DNA of 64,000 nt from Turbatrix aceti (taxonomy: Eukaryota; Nematoda; Chromadorea; Rhabditida; Panagrolaimidae), in assembly GCA_963969345.1 (NCBI GenBank), contig OZ017770.1:11216180-11280179 (forward strand), in the 5' to 3' direction. Position 1 is the stretch's first letter. Each line of letters begins with the position of its first letter. Made by a program: the position numbers and the translations under genes. Shown here in pieces: positions 1 through 11,900 of this stretch. The notes beneath the pieces are model-generated. The model did no database searches. It was given only the letters and a program-made list of their open reading frames with translations, and was not told the DNA's origin.

Positions 1-1007
1 ACTGAGTAATGGTGAAATAAATAAATAAATAAATAAATATATTTAGTCCTACTTTAATGATTAGGCAAATGCAAGAAAACTTTCCCGAACAATCGTCGTC
101 AAAAATTACGAAGAAACTGCTTTAGTGTCGTTTTCAGCTGTTGAGTTGACCTAATAACTGCAAAAAAAGGCGCGCTATTCCCTGTACATATGTGTGTTTG
201 ATGTTTTAGGCCAATCACCCGAACGGCCGCTTTTCGTTGTGCCGGTTTCTGACCTGAATGCTGCACCAACTAGCACAAAGTACGCTTTACAGACAAAAAA
301 TGTGTATTTAAATTCATAATTTTAAATATATTAAAATAATAGCAACCGCTGTTTATACCAAAAATTGAATCACAAAAAGTAAAGGTAACACTTTACTTGT
401 CTAGAAATCTCGAACTATTTTAGGAAATTTTTTTTTATTAATTTTCAGCTGGGATACACTGTTATAATATTTAGAAAACTGACCTGTCCGTAAACCGTCG
501 TGTCTTTAAACTGTCTGGGGGTGAATTGTCTGGGGGAAAAGAAAAATTCGACAATACTCTAGAAAAACCTTTGCATTTGCCCCAAAATTTAGCAAAAAAA
601 ATTTGAGCTAGACCGTCCGCGGAATGGCAGATTTATCGTTACAGCAATCGCGGTTCCAGCAGGCTGTCGCAAGTGTTTCATCTTCGGTGTGAGCAAAAAC
701 TAACCATTAAAATCAATTGTTTGTTTAATAGAAAACACGTTTAAATGCACTTATGTTTTCTTTTTATTAACAATTTTTTATGTTTTGTATTAATTGTCAA
801 CGTTTTAGTAATATATTAATAAATGTTCATTTATTAACAACTTTTTATGCTTTGCCGCAGTCCATTATTTTTTTTTGTTGAGGCCTTGGGGAAAACAGAT
901 ATCCAACTGTGTTCCGCTTATTGCAGTTACCATTATTTAATTGCGCTTTAGGTGTCGACAACGAGGAAAATTTGTTTCAATTTTAAACTTGCTGATATAT
1001 CAACAAA
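1..1007. other. Intergenic, AT-rich, no gene seen
   Basis: No open frame with convincing coding character on either strand. It contains homopolymer runs and a short direct repeat around 508-537 (CTGTCTGGGGG-like, twice). The last 100 bp should hold the 5' leader of the chemoreceptor that starts at 1008. Confidence 0.5.
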
Positions 1008-2071
1008 ATGATTGATTTTGTATTTGAATACCAAGGCATGAAGCCTTCAAATGTTGCTGAAGCAATATTTTTTACACTACGAGTACTTGGTCCGTTTGCT
1101 TACATCGTACCTACCATCGCCGTTCAGTGTGCACTTATTTTAATTCTTCTGCGCCCAAAATGGAAAAACAACTTTCGATTCGGCTTTTATCGACTCGTAT
1201 GTATGGGTTTAATAAATGTGAGTTGCTTTAAAAAAAGAATAAAGTTAAAATCAATTTTTAGGATCTCATATTGCTTGTGATTGACTCGCTAGGTAACCGC
1301 GTCGGCATGACCTACGTTGCCCACCCGTATCACGAGTTTCTACGACAAAAAGAATTTTTAGCTGTCTTCGTTTTTACACTAACGCACTACACATACATAA
1401 ATCAAGCCTTCAACGCATTCCTCATCTCTTGCAATCGTGTAACGGCAATACTTTTTCCTCTTCGACAAGGTTTAATTTGGGAAAAGTACACAGATATTCT
1501 TTGCGTGGTTTATTGGATCTATCCCTTGATCTACATCTGGACAGTTCCTTACTGCTCCATAGTTTTTGTCACGATACCGTACTGGGGGTTCCACATAGCA
1601 AGTATAGATTGCGTTTCTTGGATTTTAAAAATTGAAAAAGCCACTTTAGCGAATCAAATGTTTTTTACTATTTTAAACCTGTTTCTTAATACGGTGACAA
1701 TTGTAGTGCTAATTCGTGAGCGAAAAAAACATAATTTTGATATCAGTGGCAAGAAAAAACGAATTGCTGAAATCAAACTCTGTCTGTACACTTTTGTTTC
1801 TGTAGTGTCCCAAGCCTGTTATGCCATTGTGACACTGTACGTAAACATTTTCTATGACGAATCTGCAGATTCTAAAAACGGAAAAGGAACTGCAAAGATT
1901 GTCAATTTTCTCATGAATATGCAATACGTCATTGATGCGTCAACGCTTTGTACTACATGGTTTTTAGTTGCCATGTCAAGTCTCATCAAAAAGCATCTTA
2001 ATCCATTCGCAAAATCTAGCACGGCTACGGTATATGGCTCTCGAATAATGCCCATGCCCCTTAAACCGTAA
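1008..2071 (+). CDS. Serpentine chemoreceptor, Srg/Srv-like 7TM GPCR (paralogue A)
   Basis: Two exons, 1008-1217 and 1262-2071, are joined at a 44-bp GT-AG intron in phase 0 and give 339 residues. The protein is strongly hydrophobic with seven predicted membrane spans. Family-like marks are the N-R pair followed by a LFP motif at the end of the third span (SCNRVTAILFP) and a basic third cytoplasmic loop (RERKKH, GKKKR). Nematode serpentine receptors of this type detect chemical cues at sensory cilia or signal in neurons; the ligand is unknown. A close paralogue lies at 56198-57294 on the other strand with its intron at the same codon. I assign the Srg/Srv superfamily from topology and motif resemblance and cannot separate the two subfamilies by eye. 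The start is the first ATG, and the N-terminal FEYQGMKPS motif is shared with the paralogue. Confidence 0.85.
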
Positions 2072-3746
2072 CCGGATTTTAAATTTTTCCAAATTTTTTT
2101 TTGTTTTCGTATACATTTTCTACGGTGTATAAATCTAATTAGCAGTTATACAAAAACTTGATACAAAAACGGAAAACACAGATGACAAATAATATGAATA
2201 CTCCCAGGGGGAGTCATGTGCTTCACGATTACCGTAACTAATATTTAAAGCATGTCTGGTGACGCAAAAAATATTGCTTTACTACGCATTTCAGTGACAA
2301 AAAAATTGTCAGCAATGACCGTCGCTTTTTGTTCCAGTCAATAAAAAATAATTTCTCAGTATTAAATTCGCCACAGAAACGAATGCAGGTAATTAACTGT
2401 ACAGAGTGAAATCATAAGAGAATAAGTTACAAAAAAATATATAATTGACGCCATAATACGATGATGTTCATAAGGATTCTCTACATAAACTCTTGAGAGA
2501 CCTAGGAATGCCTTGAAAATAACAATCCAGTAATAGGAGAGCAAACAAAAATTAAAAAATAATTTCATTTGTGTAACAAACTGTTTGGATACACCTGACA
2601 AACTGTCTGGAGGCATACTATTTACGATAGCAAATCGCCGCGACAAAATTTAAAAATTTAAATTTAATAAACTTGAACATAGTTAAAATAACTGTCATTT
2701 TATGCCTTTTATTGAGTGTCTAAACCGAAAAGTTTGAGTCATTCCGAAGGACCAGACGGATTGGAAGTGGAGTAACGATTTACCCAAGAGGTATCTCTCT
2801 TCTAAACTTTTTACTATTAATTTGTTACAAGTTGTCATTTACTCTCCATCATTGTAACTTATTGTATGTCCAAGGCGGTAAATAAATGAAATAAAATGAA
2901 GTTGTCATTTTGGCCGTGCCTAAAAAAGGACCCAAAAAATAAAAAAACAAAACACTTTTTTTGTCAAAACTGTGGTGTTTGCAGTTAATTTATGCTAAAT
3001 TATCCATCCTATTTCAAAAATGTTTTGTGTTATAAAATAGTTCTTGTTTCCGAAAAATTTTTTTATGTCAAAAACTGTGTGTAGAAAAATGCAATGCGCT
3101 GCTCAAAATTTTGAAATATATCAATACCTCAACATTTCTCAAACTATAGCATCTATTAGGTGACTAATGTAATTTTGATGTTCATTTGTTTATGTTTTCG
3201 TTTTTTAAAACAATGCAAAATTTAAAAGGTTCGATATAGTTTTTCTATAAAAGCCCGGTTAAAAGCAAAACTATTGTGCAGTATTGTTTGCTTATTGTCG
3301 CTGAGGTATTAGAGCAAACCCAGGGAAAAAACTGCCTGTTATTTTTCAGGTCAAAAACAACAAAAAAAGCAATTGTAACGATAGGGAGATTGTCCCGAAT
3401 TGTCTTACATATGTGCTTGGTCGACTTTTAAATTGTGCGATCAACATAATCAGTCTTTGACCTATTTTGTCAGGTAAGTAAGTGTCCAGACAAAAAACTT
3501 CTTCCTTCTCGCTGATCGTGTAAATCACGTGGCCTCATCGTGATCTTTGTCGTTTTAAATGTCGTCCCCTCGAAGTAAAATTGTTCTCTCCCTTCCTTTC
3601 CCAAGGCTGCGCCCCAAAACAAATTCAAACAATTTTTATTTGATACATAATAAAAGCTGAAACGCTTTTGTCATGCCCGATAAGATGGCTTTGTACAGTG
3701 GGTTATCGCAGCGAAGGCGTTGTCCGTAAGTAAAGCTGTGTGAAGA
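2072..3746. other. Intergenic, no gene supported
   Basis: AT-rich spacer between the chemoreceptor and the 3' end of glycerol-3-phosphate dehydrogenase. A 94-codon frame at 2362-2646 (-) is hydrophobic, but I see no splice partner or family, so I do not call it. On the minus strand an AATAAA-type signal (TTTATT at about 3637 on the plus strand) could end the dehydrogenase transcript. Confidence 0.5.
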
Positions 3747-4861
3747 TTAGGTAGAGGCGTGTTCAGGATGCTGGCGAAGAAGAGGAATCAGTTGCGACGG
3801 AGGAGCATCGGCATTGCAAATCTGGTGAACGGCAACGAAAAGTGGGAAACGTTCTGTGATGTTCAGCTTAGAGAGTAGCTCGTGCACTTCTACAGCAGTG
3901 AGAGGACCCTGAGCGCTTTGGCCGTTGAGCATTTCCCTTTCGAGTTCCTTCAATGGCTTGTTGGCATGGACGAAGGCTTCGCAGACGCGACGGTTACGAC
4001 CGCCGTAGCAAGTGGTAACGAGATCGGCAAGACCGCAGCTTTCAAAGAAGGTGGCAAGCTTGGTGCTAGGGTAGAAGTGATTCACAAACTAAAAAAAATT
4101 AATTAGCGGGTTCAACTAATAGGTGATCTAAAAAAACTTACACCAACGATTTCCATCATGCCGAGACGGATGACAGCTGCCTTGGTGTTGTCGCCGTAGC
4201 CAAGACCATCGGCAAAGCCGGCAGCACAGGCGACGATGTTTTTCAGAGCACCGCAGAGCTCGACAGCTTCGCAGTCGTTGACGACACTGATTCGGAAGTT
4301 GTCAGTGTGGAAGAGAGTCTTGAGAAGCTTGCCGTTTGCTTCCATGTGCTTCGTGCCGATGGTAGCCTCGCAGTAGTTGTCGTTGGCGACTTCGGGAGCA
4401 AGGTTGGCACCCATGAGAACTGACATATCAATGTTCAGGATTTCCTTGATTTCATCACTGACAAGTTTGATGCCATCGCTAGGAGCCTGGGAGAGACCCT
4501 TGATGAGAGAGATACCGACGACGTCAGGCTTAAGCTTGCCCTCAAGAGTCTTAGCAATACGGGTGACGAACTGGTGGGGAATGACCCAGACAAGGATGTC
4601 TGCATCCTGACAGGTCTCAACGACATCGGTAACAGCGACCACGTTGGAGGGAAGCTTCTTGCCAGGCAGGTATTTGACGTTTTCGTGCTCGGTGTTGATA
4701 ATCTCGCTCAGCTTTCGGCCATCGATAACTTCTTCGAACACCCACATCGTAACGTGGGAATCAAAGAGCTCGGGATTGTTTTGGGTGGTGTTGCCGACGA
4801 TGCGAGCGATGGCAGAGCCCCAGTTTCCGGAACCAATAATCGCGACCTTCTTGGGAGCCAT
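3747..4861 (-). CDS. Glycerol-3-phosphate dehydrogenase [NAD+], cytoplasmic
   Basis: Exons 4861-4142 and 4088-3747 (phase 0) encode 353 residues, the usual length of the family. The enzyme interconverts dihydroxyacetone phosphate and sn-glycerol 3-phosphate with NADH, linking glycolysis to lipid and glycerol (osmolyte) synthesis. The N-terminus carries the NAD-binding GSGNWGSA glycine loop. Further on are VWVIPHQF, the SLIKG loop with the catalytic Lys region, MGANLAPEV, and the substrate-binding [13 protein letters not shown] block. The C-terminal exon has the [15 protein letters not shown] segment with the phosphate-binding Arg. I chose the ATG at 4861 ([10 protein letters not shown]) because it matches where homologues begin. 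An in-frame ATG at 4951 would add 30 residues and could be an alternative start or leader. Worms have two such genes (gpdh-1, gpdh-2) and I cannot tell which this is. Confidence 0.95.
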
Positions 4862-4951
4862 GATTGAGAGATTTGAATTAAATCGAAGTGTTTGGTAAGC
4901 AAAAAGTGAATTGTATCCTGCAAAAGACAGAAGACTGAAGATTGAACTCAA

Positions 4952-6280
4952 ACCAATAACTCTTATATACGACGCAAATTATGCGTTGAGATAAATTTTT
5001 GAGGCGGAGCATACGAATGGTCGGACACTCCCAAAGATCACCAAAACAGTGAAACAGCAGCAGCCGGTCCAGGGAAGGGGCAGTCCACGTGATAGACAAA
5101 CTATGTTCTTGCACACAATATGTACCTCTCTTCTATCCAGGTATACTAATTGTGTGTGGGAGAAGCATTTGTTGACATAATCAGATCGGCAAAAACCTTA
5201 TAATTTTTCAACCCGGTATAAAATCCAACCCGAAGAAAAGCCAAGGCGTGTACGGGATACGACGCACAGCCGGGATGAAACACGAAACAGCACCGACGAC
5301 CACAGGTTCTCTCAAGGATCACTGCTTTAAAAGGAAAAGCAGTGGCACGTAAAATCTAAAAAAAGAAGTGCGAATTCAACCAACCAAATGCAAAAAAAAG
5401 CGTTAACAGCCGTCAAAAAAAGCACGAGAGACGCCGCAAGTTAACAAACAACGGAGTAGAAGAGCACGTTGAAAAACACAACACTCTAGCATAGTCAGTC
5501 AAAAAATGTGTGCGTCGAGACAAATGTGTGCGCCCGCGATCACCGCTGCTGTTACTAGTCGTTCACGTGACGTTCAGCCGAATGTTGTATGCAAAGCACA
5601 GAGGTGGTAGGTGTCTGGCAGAAAAACGATAGTCACCGAAGTCTGGACAGCGGATGTTTTTCAAAAAACCAACGATCGGATAAGAAACAGAAGCATGACG
5701 AAGTGATACGATCTTTTTGTAGCAAATGTAATTCATCGTTCATTTATTCACTGTGACTGGCAAAAAGTGCATCCCCATCACGACTGTTTTGTGCTGGGGT
5801 TGTTTTTCAAAAACAACAAAAGCCAATTGCTGTGCATTCATCGACAAGCATAAAAAACTGCCTATGAATCTTAATTTAACGGATATAGCTACCATTTTGT
5901 TTTTCGCAAAACAACATTCAACCAAGAAGAAACAATGATCACCGTTGGCCTTTTTTTGCAGGCAGACACGGCTAGTCCAAGCGAGGAAGACACCGTGTCT
6001 CCCTCTTAATGCTGATGATCCCGGTGAACTGAGGACCGAGTATTTGATTGAAACCAAAGTACTCCTTTCACGTGAACCCGAATAAGTCTCGCTGACTCTA
6101 TATTTAGAAACAGGGTGTTAGATCATTCTTCAAATGTCATGTAACCAGTTTTATTCAAACGCAAAATTAACTCTAACATCTATCACTGTGTCTAAATATA
6201 ACCAGCGTGTTCTTTTCTTGTCGCCCACAATAAATCGCTCATTTTCATCACCACAGAACACCGAAGATCTATCGCGGTAG
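4952..6280. other. Intergenic between two minus-strand genes
   Basis: Upstream region of glycerol-3-phosphate dehydrogenase and downstream region of CMC2. Small open frames (for example 5740-6057) lack coding character. A run near 5205-5225 (TATAATTTTTCAACCCGGTATAAA) could include promoter elements, but this is only a guess. Confidence 0.4.
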
Positions 6281-8682
6281 TCAGATCTTGCATCCTTTTG
6301 CATCATCCGCATCAAGAAGACCCTCGGCATGCAGCTTCTTAAGGGGCTCTGTCCAGCGATCATAGGGGAGATTGCGCAGCTCGGCATACCGCTTGCCATA
6401 GCGTGGATTATTGTCCCTAAAAAAAGTTTTTTATGCAATCATCATGCACGTTGAATAACTCGGAAAAAATGATCTGTTGGTTCATGCAGTGAGTGCACGA
6501 GTGAAACAGGTCGTTCTTTGGCTTTGCTACTTCACATCTCATGAATCAAACAGATCAAACTTTAAAATTGTGTAACAAAATGTTTTTGTTTTGTGTCTTG
6601 TCAAATAATTGCACAACAATCTATGAATTTGCACAAATAATTAAATGCAAAAATTTTGTTTTTACTTGCAAGTACAACTTAGAATCTCCAAGCATTTCTT
6701 TGATCACGTGTATCGTTTTCCTTGTTGCAGCAGGCACTCCAAATCGCGGCGGCGCAAACAAAGTGAGGTCAAAAAGCACATACTACTTTCCAGCCCAGTC
6801 TGGAAGGGGAAGGGATCAGGGTGGCGAAACGGGAAAACCTCCCAAATCTCCCGGGAGAATTTCTCCGGAGAATCTCCGGAAATTCTCCCGGGTGAGAAAA
6901 ATTTCCCGGGAGATTTAAAAATGATTATGCGGAAAATAATGAAACAAATAATGAAAAATCCGTGTTTTTATAAATTGCTGTAAACACAGATGCGTGAGCA
7001 ATGTGCAGAAACAGAACAAAACTGTATGTTTTGATTTTTATGTTGTTAATAAATTTTTTAAGGAGAAAAACATTTTTGGATGCTTTTTGGCAAGCTGGGT
7101 CTCCCGGGAGATTTTGGAAAAATCTCCGGAGATTTCGGTAGAATATCCAGAGATTTTCTCCCAAGTTGCAATCTCTTCGAAACCCTGGGCGGGATGCATA
7201 ATACTTCTCACCCCTCTTGTTTCAGGTCGAAACTTTCGACCCGACATAGACCTATGTCCGTTTGTCCAGTGGTGTACAGTAAACCATTCGTTGTACACAA
7301 TCACGATTCATACACATGCATGTAAATAAATTAATGGCATCCTTTTTTCATGCTTGAACCTAGCTCGCAAATTTTGGAAATGAACAATTAATGCGTTGTA
7401 AAAAAAAATTCCGAGCAATTTTAAAAATCCAATTAAAAAGTAGTCACCGCATCAAAAATATTTTTTTTAAATAAAAAAAATTTCATATAAAATAATATTT
7501 ATTTTTGTTCGACTACCAAAACATTCTTGAGTTCAGAGCTTACAATTAAAAAAAATTAATAAACCCTGCAAATAAAGTAGCAGCTGTTGTCAGGTGAAAT
7601 CTTTTTTGCCAAATTTTAATGGTTGGTAGGTACCATCGAGTAAAATCGAAGGGATCATAAGAGCATAGAACTTTTCATTTTTTCAGTAAATGTGTTCAAA
7701 AGTCGCAAAATGTGGTCTGTGTTCATAGAACACAATTGAATGAACGAGGCACGCATTTTTATCACCAAATGATCCAAAATAAAAAAGATACAGAACACAT
7801 AGTTTTTCATTTGTGTCAACTGAGTATGGCGTGGAGTTATGCCTAAAAAAATAGCCAATTTTGGCACTCACATCAGAGCCAGGAATTTTCTTCACTGTTT
7901 TTTTGAAAAAATAACAAAGAAATTTGCTTGTATTGTTTCTTCACATGCATTGAATAACATTTCAATGTTCTCAAAATTTTAATTATCGGACGTTGTTTTT
8001 GAAAGATAACTAACTTGAATCCCTATTTTGTTACTTCATGTGCGTCGAGAAACATTCAAAGGTACCTATAATGTAACATTCAAGGTGCTGTTTTGTGCTG
8101 ATAATAAAAATTAGTTCTTATTTTGTTACTTCATGTGTGCTGCATAACATTATTCTGCAGCTAAAATGTTACGTTTTAACAGCATAACATGATGTTTGCT
8201 CTACATTTTTACTTTTTTATAGAGTTTGATATCCGTTCTAGCTGATCTATGAATCAAAATTCAATCCCTTAAACACCATCTCAAGTCAGAGTACATCCTA
8301 TGTTCTACTAAATTCAACGAACAATTACAAGCTCAAAAATCAACCCGCTCTTCTTTGAAATGAATATCATCATTTTTTCCAAGTGCATAATAAAACGCGT
8401 TGAACAGAGCAGGTTGCACGAGGAATGATAGCAAACAAAGTGGGTTCAAAATACTCACCGTCGCCAGATGCGTTCACGCTTGGTGCACTGCCATACAGCC
8501 TCGTCCCAGTAGTTGCATTCTCCAAGATAACGCTCTGAAATGGAAGCAAAATCATAAATGATCAGAAACCACAAGAGAAAAAAAGACGAACTCCACGGAT
8601 GTTCTTCGAGACAGCGATGGAGAAACTCGATGAGCTTGTTGCATTCCTTGGTGTGAAGGTGCGGAGACAGATCAGGCAGCAT
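6281..8682 (-). CDS. CMC2: COX assembly mitochondrial protein 2 homologue (CMC2)
   Basis: Three exons, 8682-8592, 8534-8459 and 6416-6281, give exactly 100 residues with consistent phases (1, then 2). The start MLPDLSPHLHTKECN matches the conserved CMC2 opening. The twin C-x9-C pairs are visible: CNKLIEFLHRC in exon 1 and CNYWDEAVWQC in exon 2. Such proteins fold by disulfide relay in the mitochondrial intermembrane space and support cytochrome c oxidase assembly and copper handling. Exon 3 encodes a basic, charged tail (RYGKRYAELRNLPYDRW) and ends GCKI. The tail is longer than in human CMC2 (79 residues). The first intron uses a weak GTTCGT donor. The second intron is about 2.04 kb, very large for this gene, and carries a transposon-like element (6817-7187) and GTAAC-type repeats. 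The exon 3 join rests on phase and splice signals, not on recognised homology. Confidence 0.85.
6817..7187. mobile_element. hAT-like MITE inside the CMC2 intron
   Basis: About 371 bp. The left end is CAGGGTGGCGAAAC and the right end is the inverse of CAGGGTTTCGAAG. Flanking octamers GAAGGGAT and GGCGGGAT match at 6 of 8 bases, as expected for a decayed 8-bp target duplication. The interior is packed with inverted CTCCGGAGA and CCCGGGAGA motifs. A close relative occurs at 12860-13163, with the same internal stretch around TTTATAAAAACACGG in opposite orientation. Confidence 0.6.
7950..8200. repeat. GTAAC-rich dispersed repeat, copy in CMC2 intron
   Basis: Repeated units of the form TTTTGTTACTTCATGTG...ATAACATT...ATGTTAC. 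The same family recurs at about 15080-15250, 17700-17880, 18780-19090, 29650-29880, 48640-48830 and 53040-53480, always in introns or between genes. Confidence 0.55.
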
Positions 8683-8926
8683 TCTGATCACCCTAAATGA
8701 TGATTTGACCTTCAAATAACACAATTGTTGAGAAGAATGGAAAATAACAGCAAAAATGGAGGAGAAAAGACACGAACGCTGCCTGCTTATTAAGTTTTAT
8801 AAAAATGCGAGAAGGGAACATGAAAAGGTCTCAAAGCGAAAAGTTGTGGTCAAGCGAAAATGGACACGAACGCTTTACTTGCGGATTTGACCTGTGAGCG
8901 GTCACTGATTACCTTTTTGATTGATT

Positions 8927-11900
8927 ATGAGTGCTTCCGGCGATTTATCGGATCGTGAAGCTGAATCATCGCCTGACGATAGTGGTCATTCTGAGAGTGA
9001 CTTTCAGGACGAACATCCGTCTCGAAGTAGGTTTTTTATTCGGATTGCGGGGGGAGGGGAGTCTGGGTGACTTTGCGGTTGCCTAGCATTTAAACTTCGG
9101 ACAGCGACCACGGCAACTAAGCTAGGCAAAAGTGCTTTTTGTACTGTGGTACTATGGTGCTGTTAATGATACCGTTTGTCACGTGGGAGAGATGCTATCA
9201 AATTCAGATTGTTTACCAGATACATGGCAACCGCTTTTTTTGTGAACTGCACATGATTTTTTTTTTGTGACAATTGAAGTTGTGCATTGAAGTCCATATA
9301 TATCTGGAGTGAATACGTCTCCAGATATCCTAACACTCAACCAGGCAAAATGACTGTTCGGGTTCGGGTCGGTTAACCTAAATTTTTTGGGGTTCGGGTT
9401 CGGATCGGGTAACCCGAAATTTTCGGGTTCGGGTCGGGTTACCAAAAAATTTCGGGTTCGAGTCCGGGTAGGGTTCCCCCGAAAAAAAATGTTATCTCAG
9501 TTACCGCACTAGGTGGTTCGCCACAGGGTGGCGTAATCTTCCGGGAGATTGCAACCCGGGAGAACATCTCCGGAGATTCTCCCAAAATTTCCCGGGAGAC
9601 CCAGCTTGCCAAACATGTTTCCCCCCTTAACTCCCCGACCCCCGACCCCGTCATATCCCGTCCCCGACGGGGGTAAAATTTCCCGTCCCCGACGAATCCT
9701 GCCCCCGACATTGACAAAATTAGGCAAAAAACGCGTAAAGTTTTTCAAAAACAACACAAACGGGTAAAAACAACGAAAGTTTTTTCAAAATATGCCTGTT
9801 TTTTCGTTTGAAGCCAAATTGATACCTTTTTGACACCATTTTTTTCGATTTTTTCTGGTGAGCTGTTAAACTCGGGGGCAATTTTCCCCGTTCCCGACCA
9901 CCTCTCCCCCTAACTGCCCCCATTCCCGACCCGATTTGCAGGGGGGAGGGGGGGGACAAATGGTGAAATACATAAATAAAAATAAATAAATGCAAAAAAA
10001 ACACTAAAATGTTGTATATTTTTGACAACTTTAAATTTTTTTTCCAGGCTTGACCAGAATTTTTTTTATTAGGGACTCTGCCCCAATTTTAGTTTTGCTT
10101 GTAATAAACTGGCAACAGTTTTATTAAAATACTACAACGATGCCATGATTCTACAAAAACAATTTTATGTACCGCTTTGTTTAATTGAAAAAAATTACAG
10201 GAGCTAAAATTGCTGCATTTTGGAGCAAAATTGAATCCAATGTTGTTTCTACAAGCGAAGAATATTCCCTCAGCGAATCTGACAATCTCAGTTCCTTTTC
10301 TGAGTCAGAGGATGGCGATCCTGAGCTGAAGGACTCCCCCCAAGATGGGGAAGAACAAAAAACTCTGTCAGATGACGCAGCCTCGAGCCAGGACATAAGT
10401 GAGTGTGAAATCGAGACAGATTTCTTTGATGGTGCGTTTAATCGAGTCTTGCTGGCTCGAATCAAGGAAACTGGAAACTACCGTATCACATACAACAAGC
10501 ATGCTGCAAATGTTCTTTCTACAATTGCGAATATGTCGAATCTGATGATAGATGGCGACAAGACAGCAGCAGACGACGAACTTGAAGTACTCTTCTATGA
10601 TTTGGAATCATTCGCGAGTCGCACTCTGATTGCGCAGCATGAGCTCCTTAATCAGATTGCTCTTCTAATGACTAATCAAAAACTGACTGTTAAATTTGCA
10701 ACGGATGAGAAAGCTATTTTGCCCCCACCAGTGTTTAGCAATATGCCTACCTTGCCAAACCCGACACAGACTTACCGTTTGTTGGCTAGCCAACGGGATC
10801 AAAATGTGCTATTTCTCGTCGAACTGTGGTGGGTCTTCGTCGAATCCGCCATGCCAGTACTCACCGAGGAACACATTCGCAAGTTTCGAACTGCTACCTA
10901 TGAGAAGTTTAAATTCAAAAGCCACGCTGACTACTTCAGATTGAGTATGTTTTTACATAAAGATTGAGAGCCGCGATTTTTCATAAGGAATATGCATATT
11001 TTTTTTTAACATATAAATCGCATAACGGCATAAATAGGTGCCTGTTATGTTATGTTCAGATGCTGTTTTTGCGAAGCAACAAACACTTTATTTTTATAAT
11101 ATTTTAAAACGTTGTAAAATTATTTTGCATCACGTTTTTGTGAACAATTTTTTTGTTTTTCAGAACCTAAGTCACATCACAAAACCATTGCACCGGCTCC
11201 TGTAAACCCGTATGCTGACCTTGAATGTGAAGAGTTTGAAACCAGAATTTACGATCTACAAATAATTGAGCCTCATGAATTGGCTGATGGCTTTATAGTG
11301 CCTGACGATGATGACGGCATTGTTTACAACTGCGTTGAGAAAACCAGCGAATTCATGGACGAATTTGAGCTGTCAGATGTCGAAGTCAAAGATTACGACG
11401 ACGAAGACGATAGTGACGATGAGGTAGAAAAAGACCAATCGGTCGAACATGATGTCAAACTGCATCATTCGGAGCATCTTTCTGGCGATGACGAGGAAAG
11501 CCAAAATTCGATCGAGCTTGGTGCTCCTAGCCAGAGCTGTCAACCCGAGCCTGTGCGGATCGTAGTCAAGGATGAACCAGCAGTGGCTATAGAATCTTCC
11601 GAGGATCCTCTTCGAGGATGCAGCTCCAAGGCTTCATATCACGCTAAAAAAGCTATGAGTTCGCTTTGTGATCCAGATTTGACCCAGGAAGAGCTCTACG
11701 ATAACATGGAAAGTTTATGTCTTCAAAGTCGAGCTCTCTTGGCCGATGCCAGAGTTATGCAGGAGGAGAAAAAGCTTGCAGCTGTTGCCTCGGCAGCAAG
11801 CTTATCATCTAAATACCGTACTCCTCGATTCAGAAAGATGAGGATGCATCGTCAACATATTCGGAAGTCAGCTACGACTTGGCGTTCAAAAAACTCTGAT

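Noticed and set aside
2362..2646. 94-codon hydrophobic frame on the minus strand
   Set aside because: Two possible membrane spans, but no family likeness, no splice partners and AT-rich codon use; such frames arise by chance here.
9179..9445. Asn/Pro/Glu-rich frame on the minus strand
   Set aside because: Generated by the CGGGTTCGGGT repeat; no independent coding signal.
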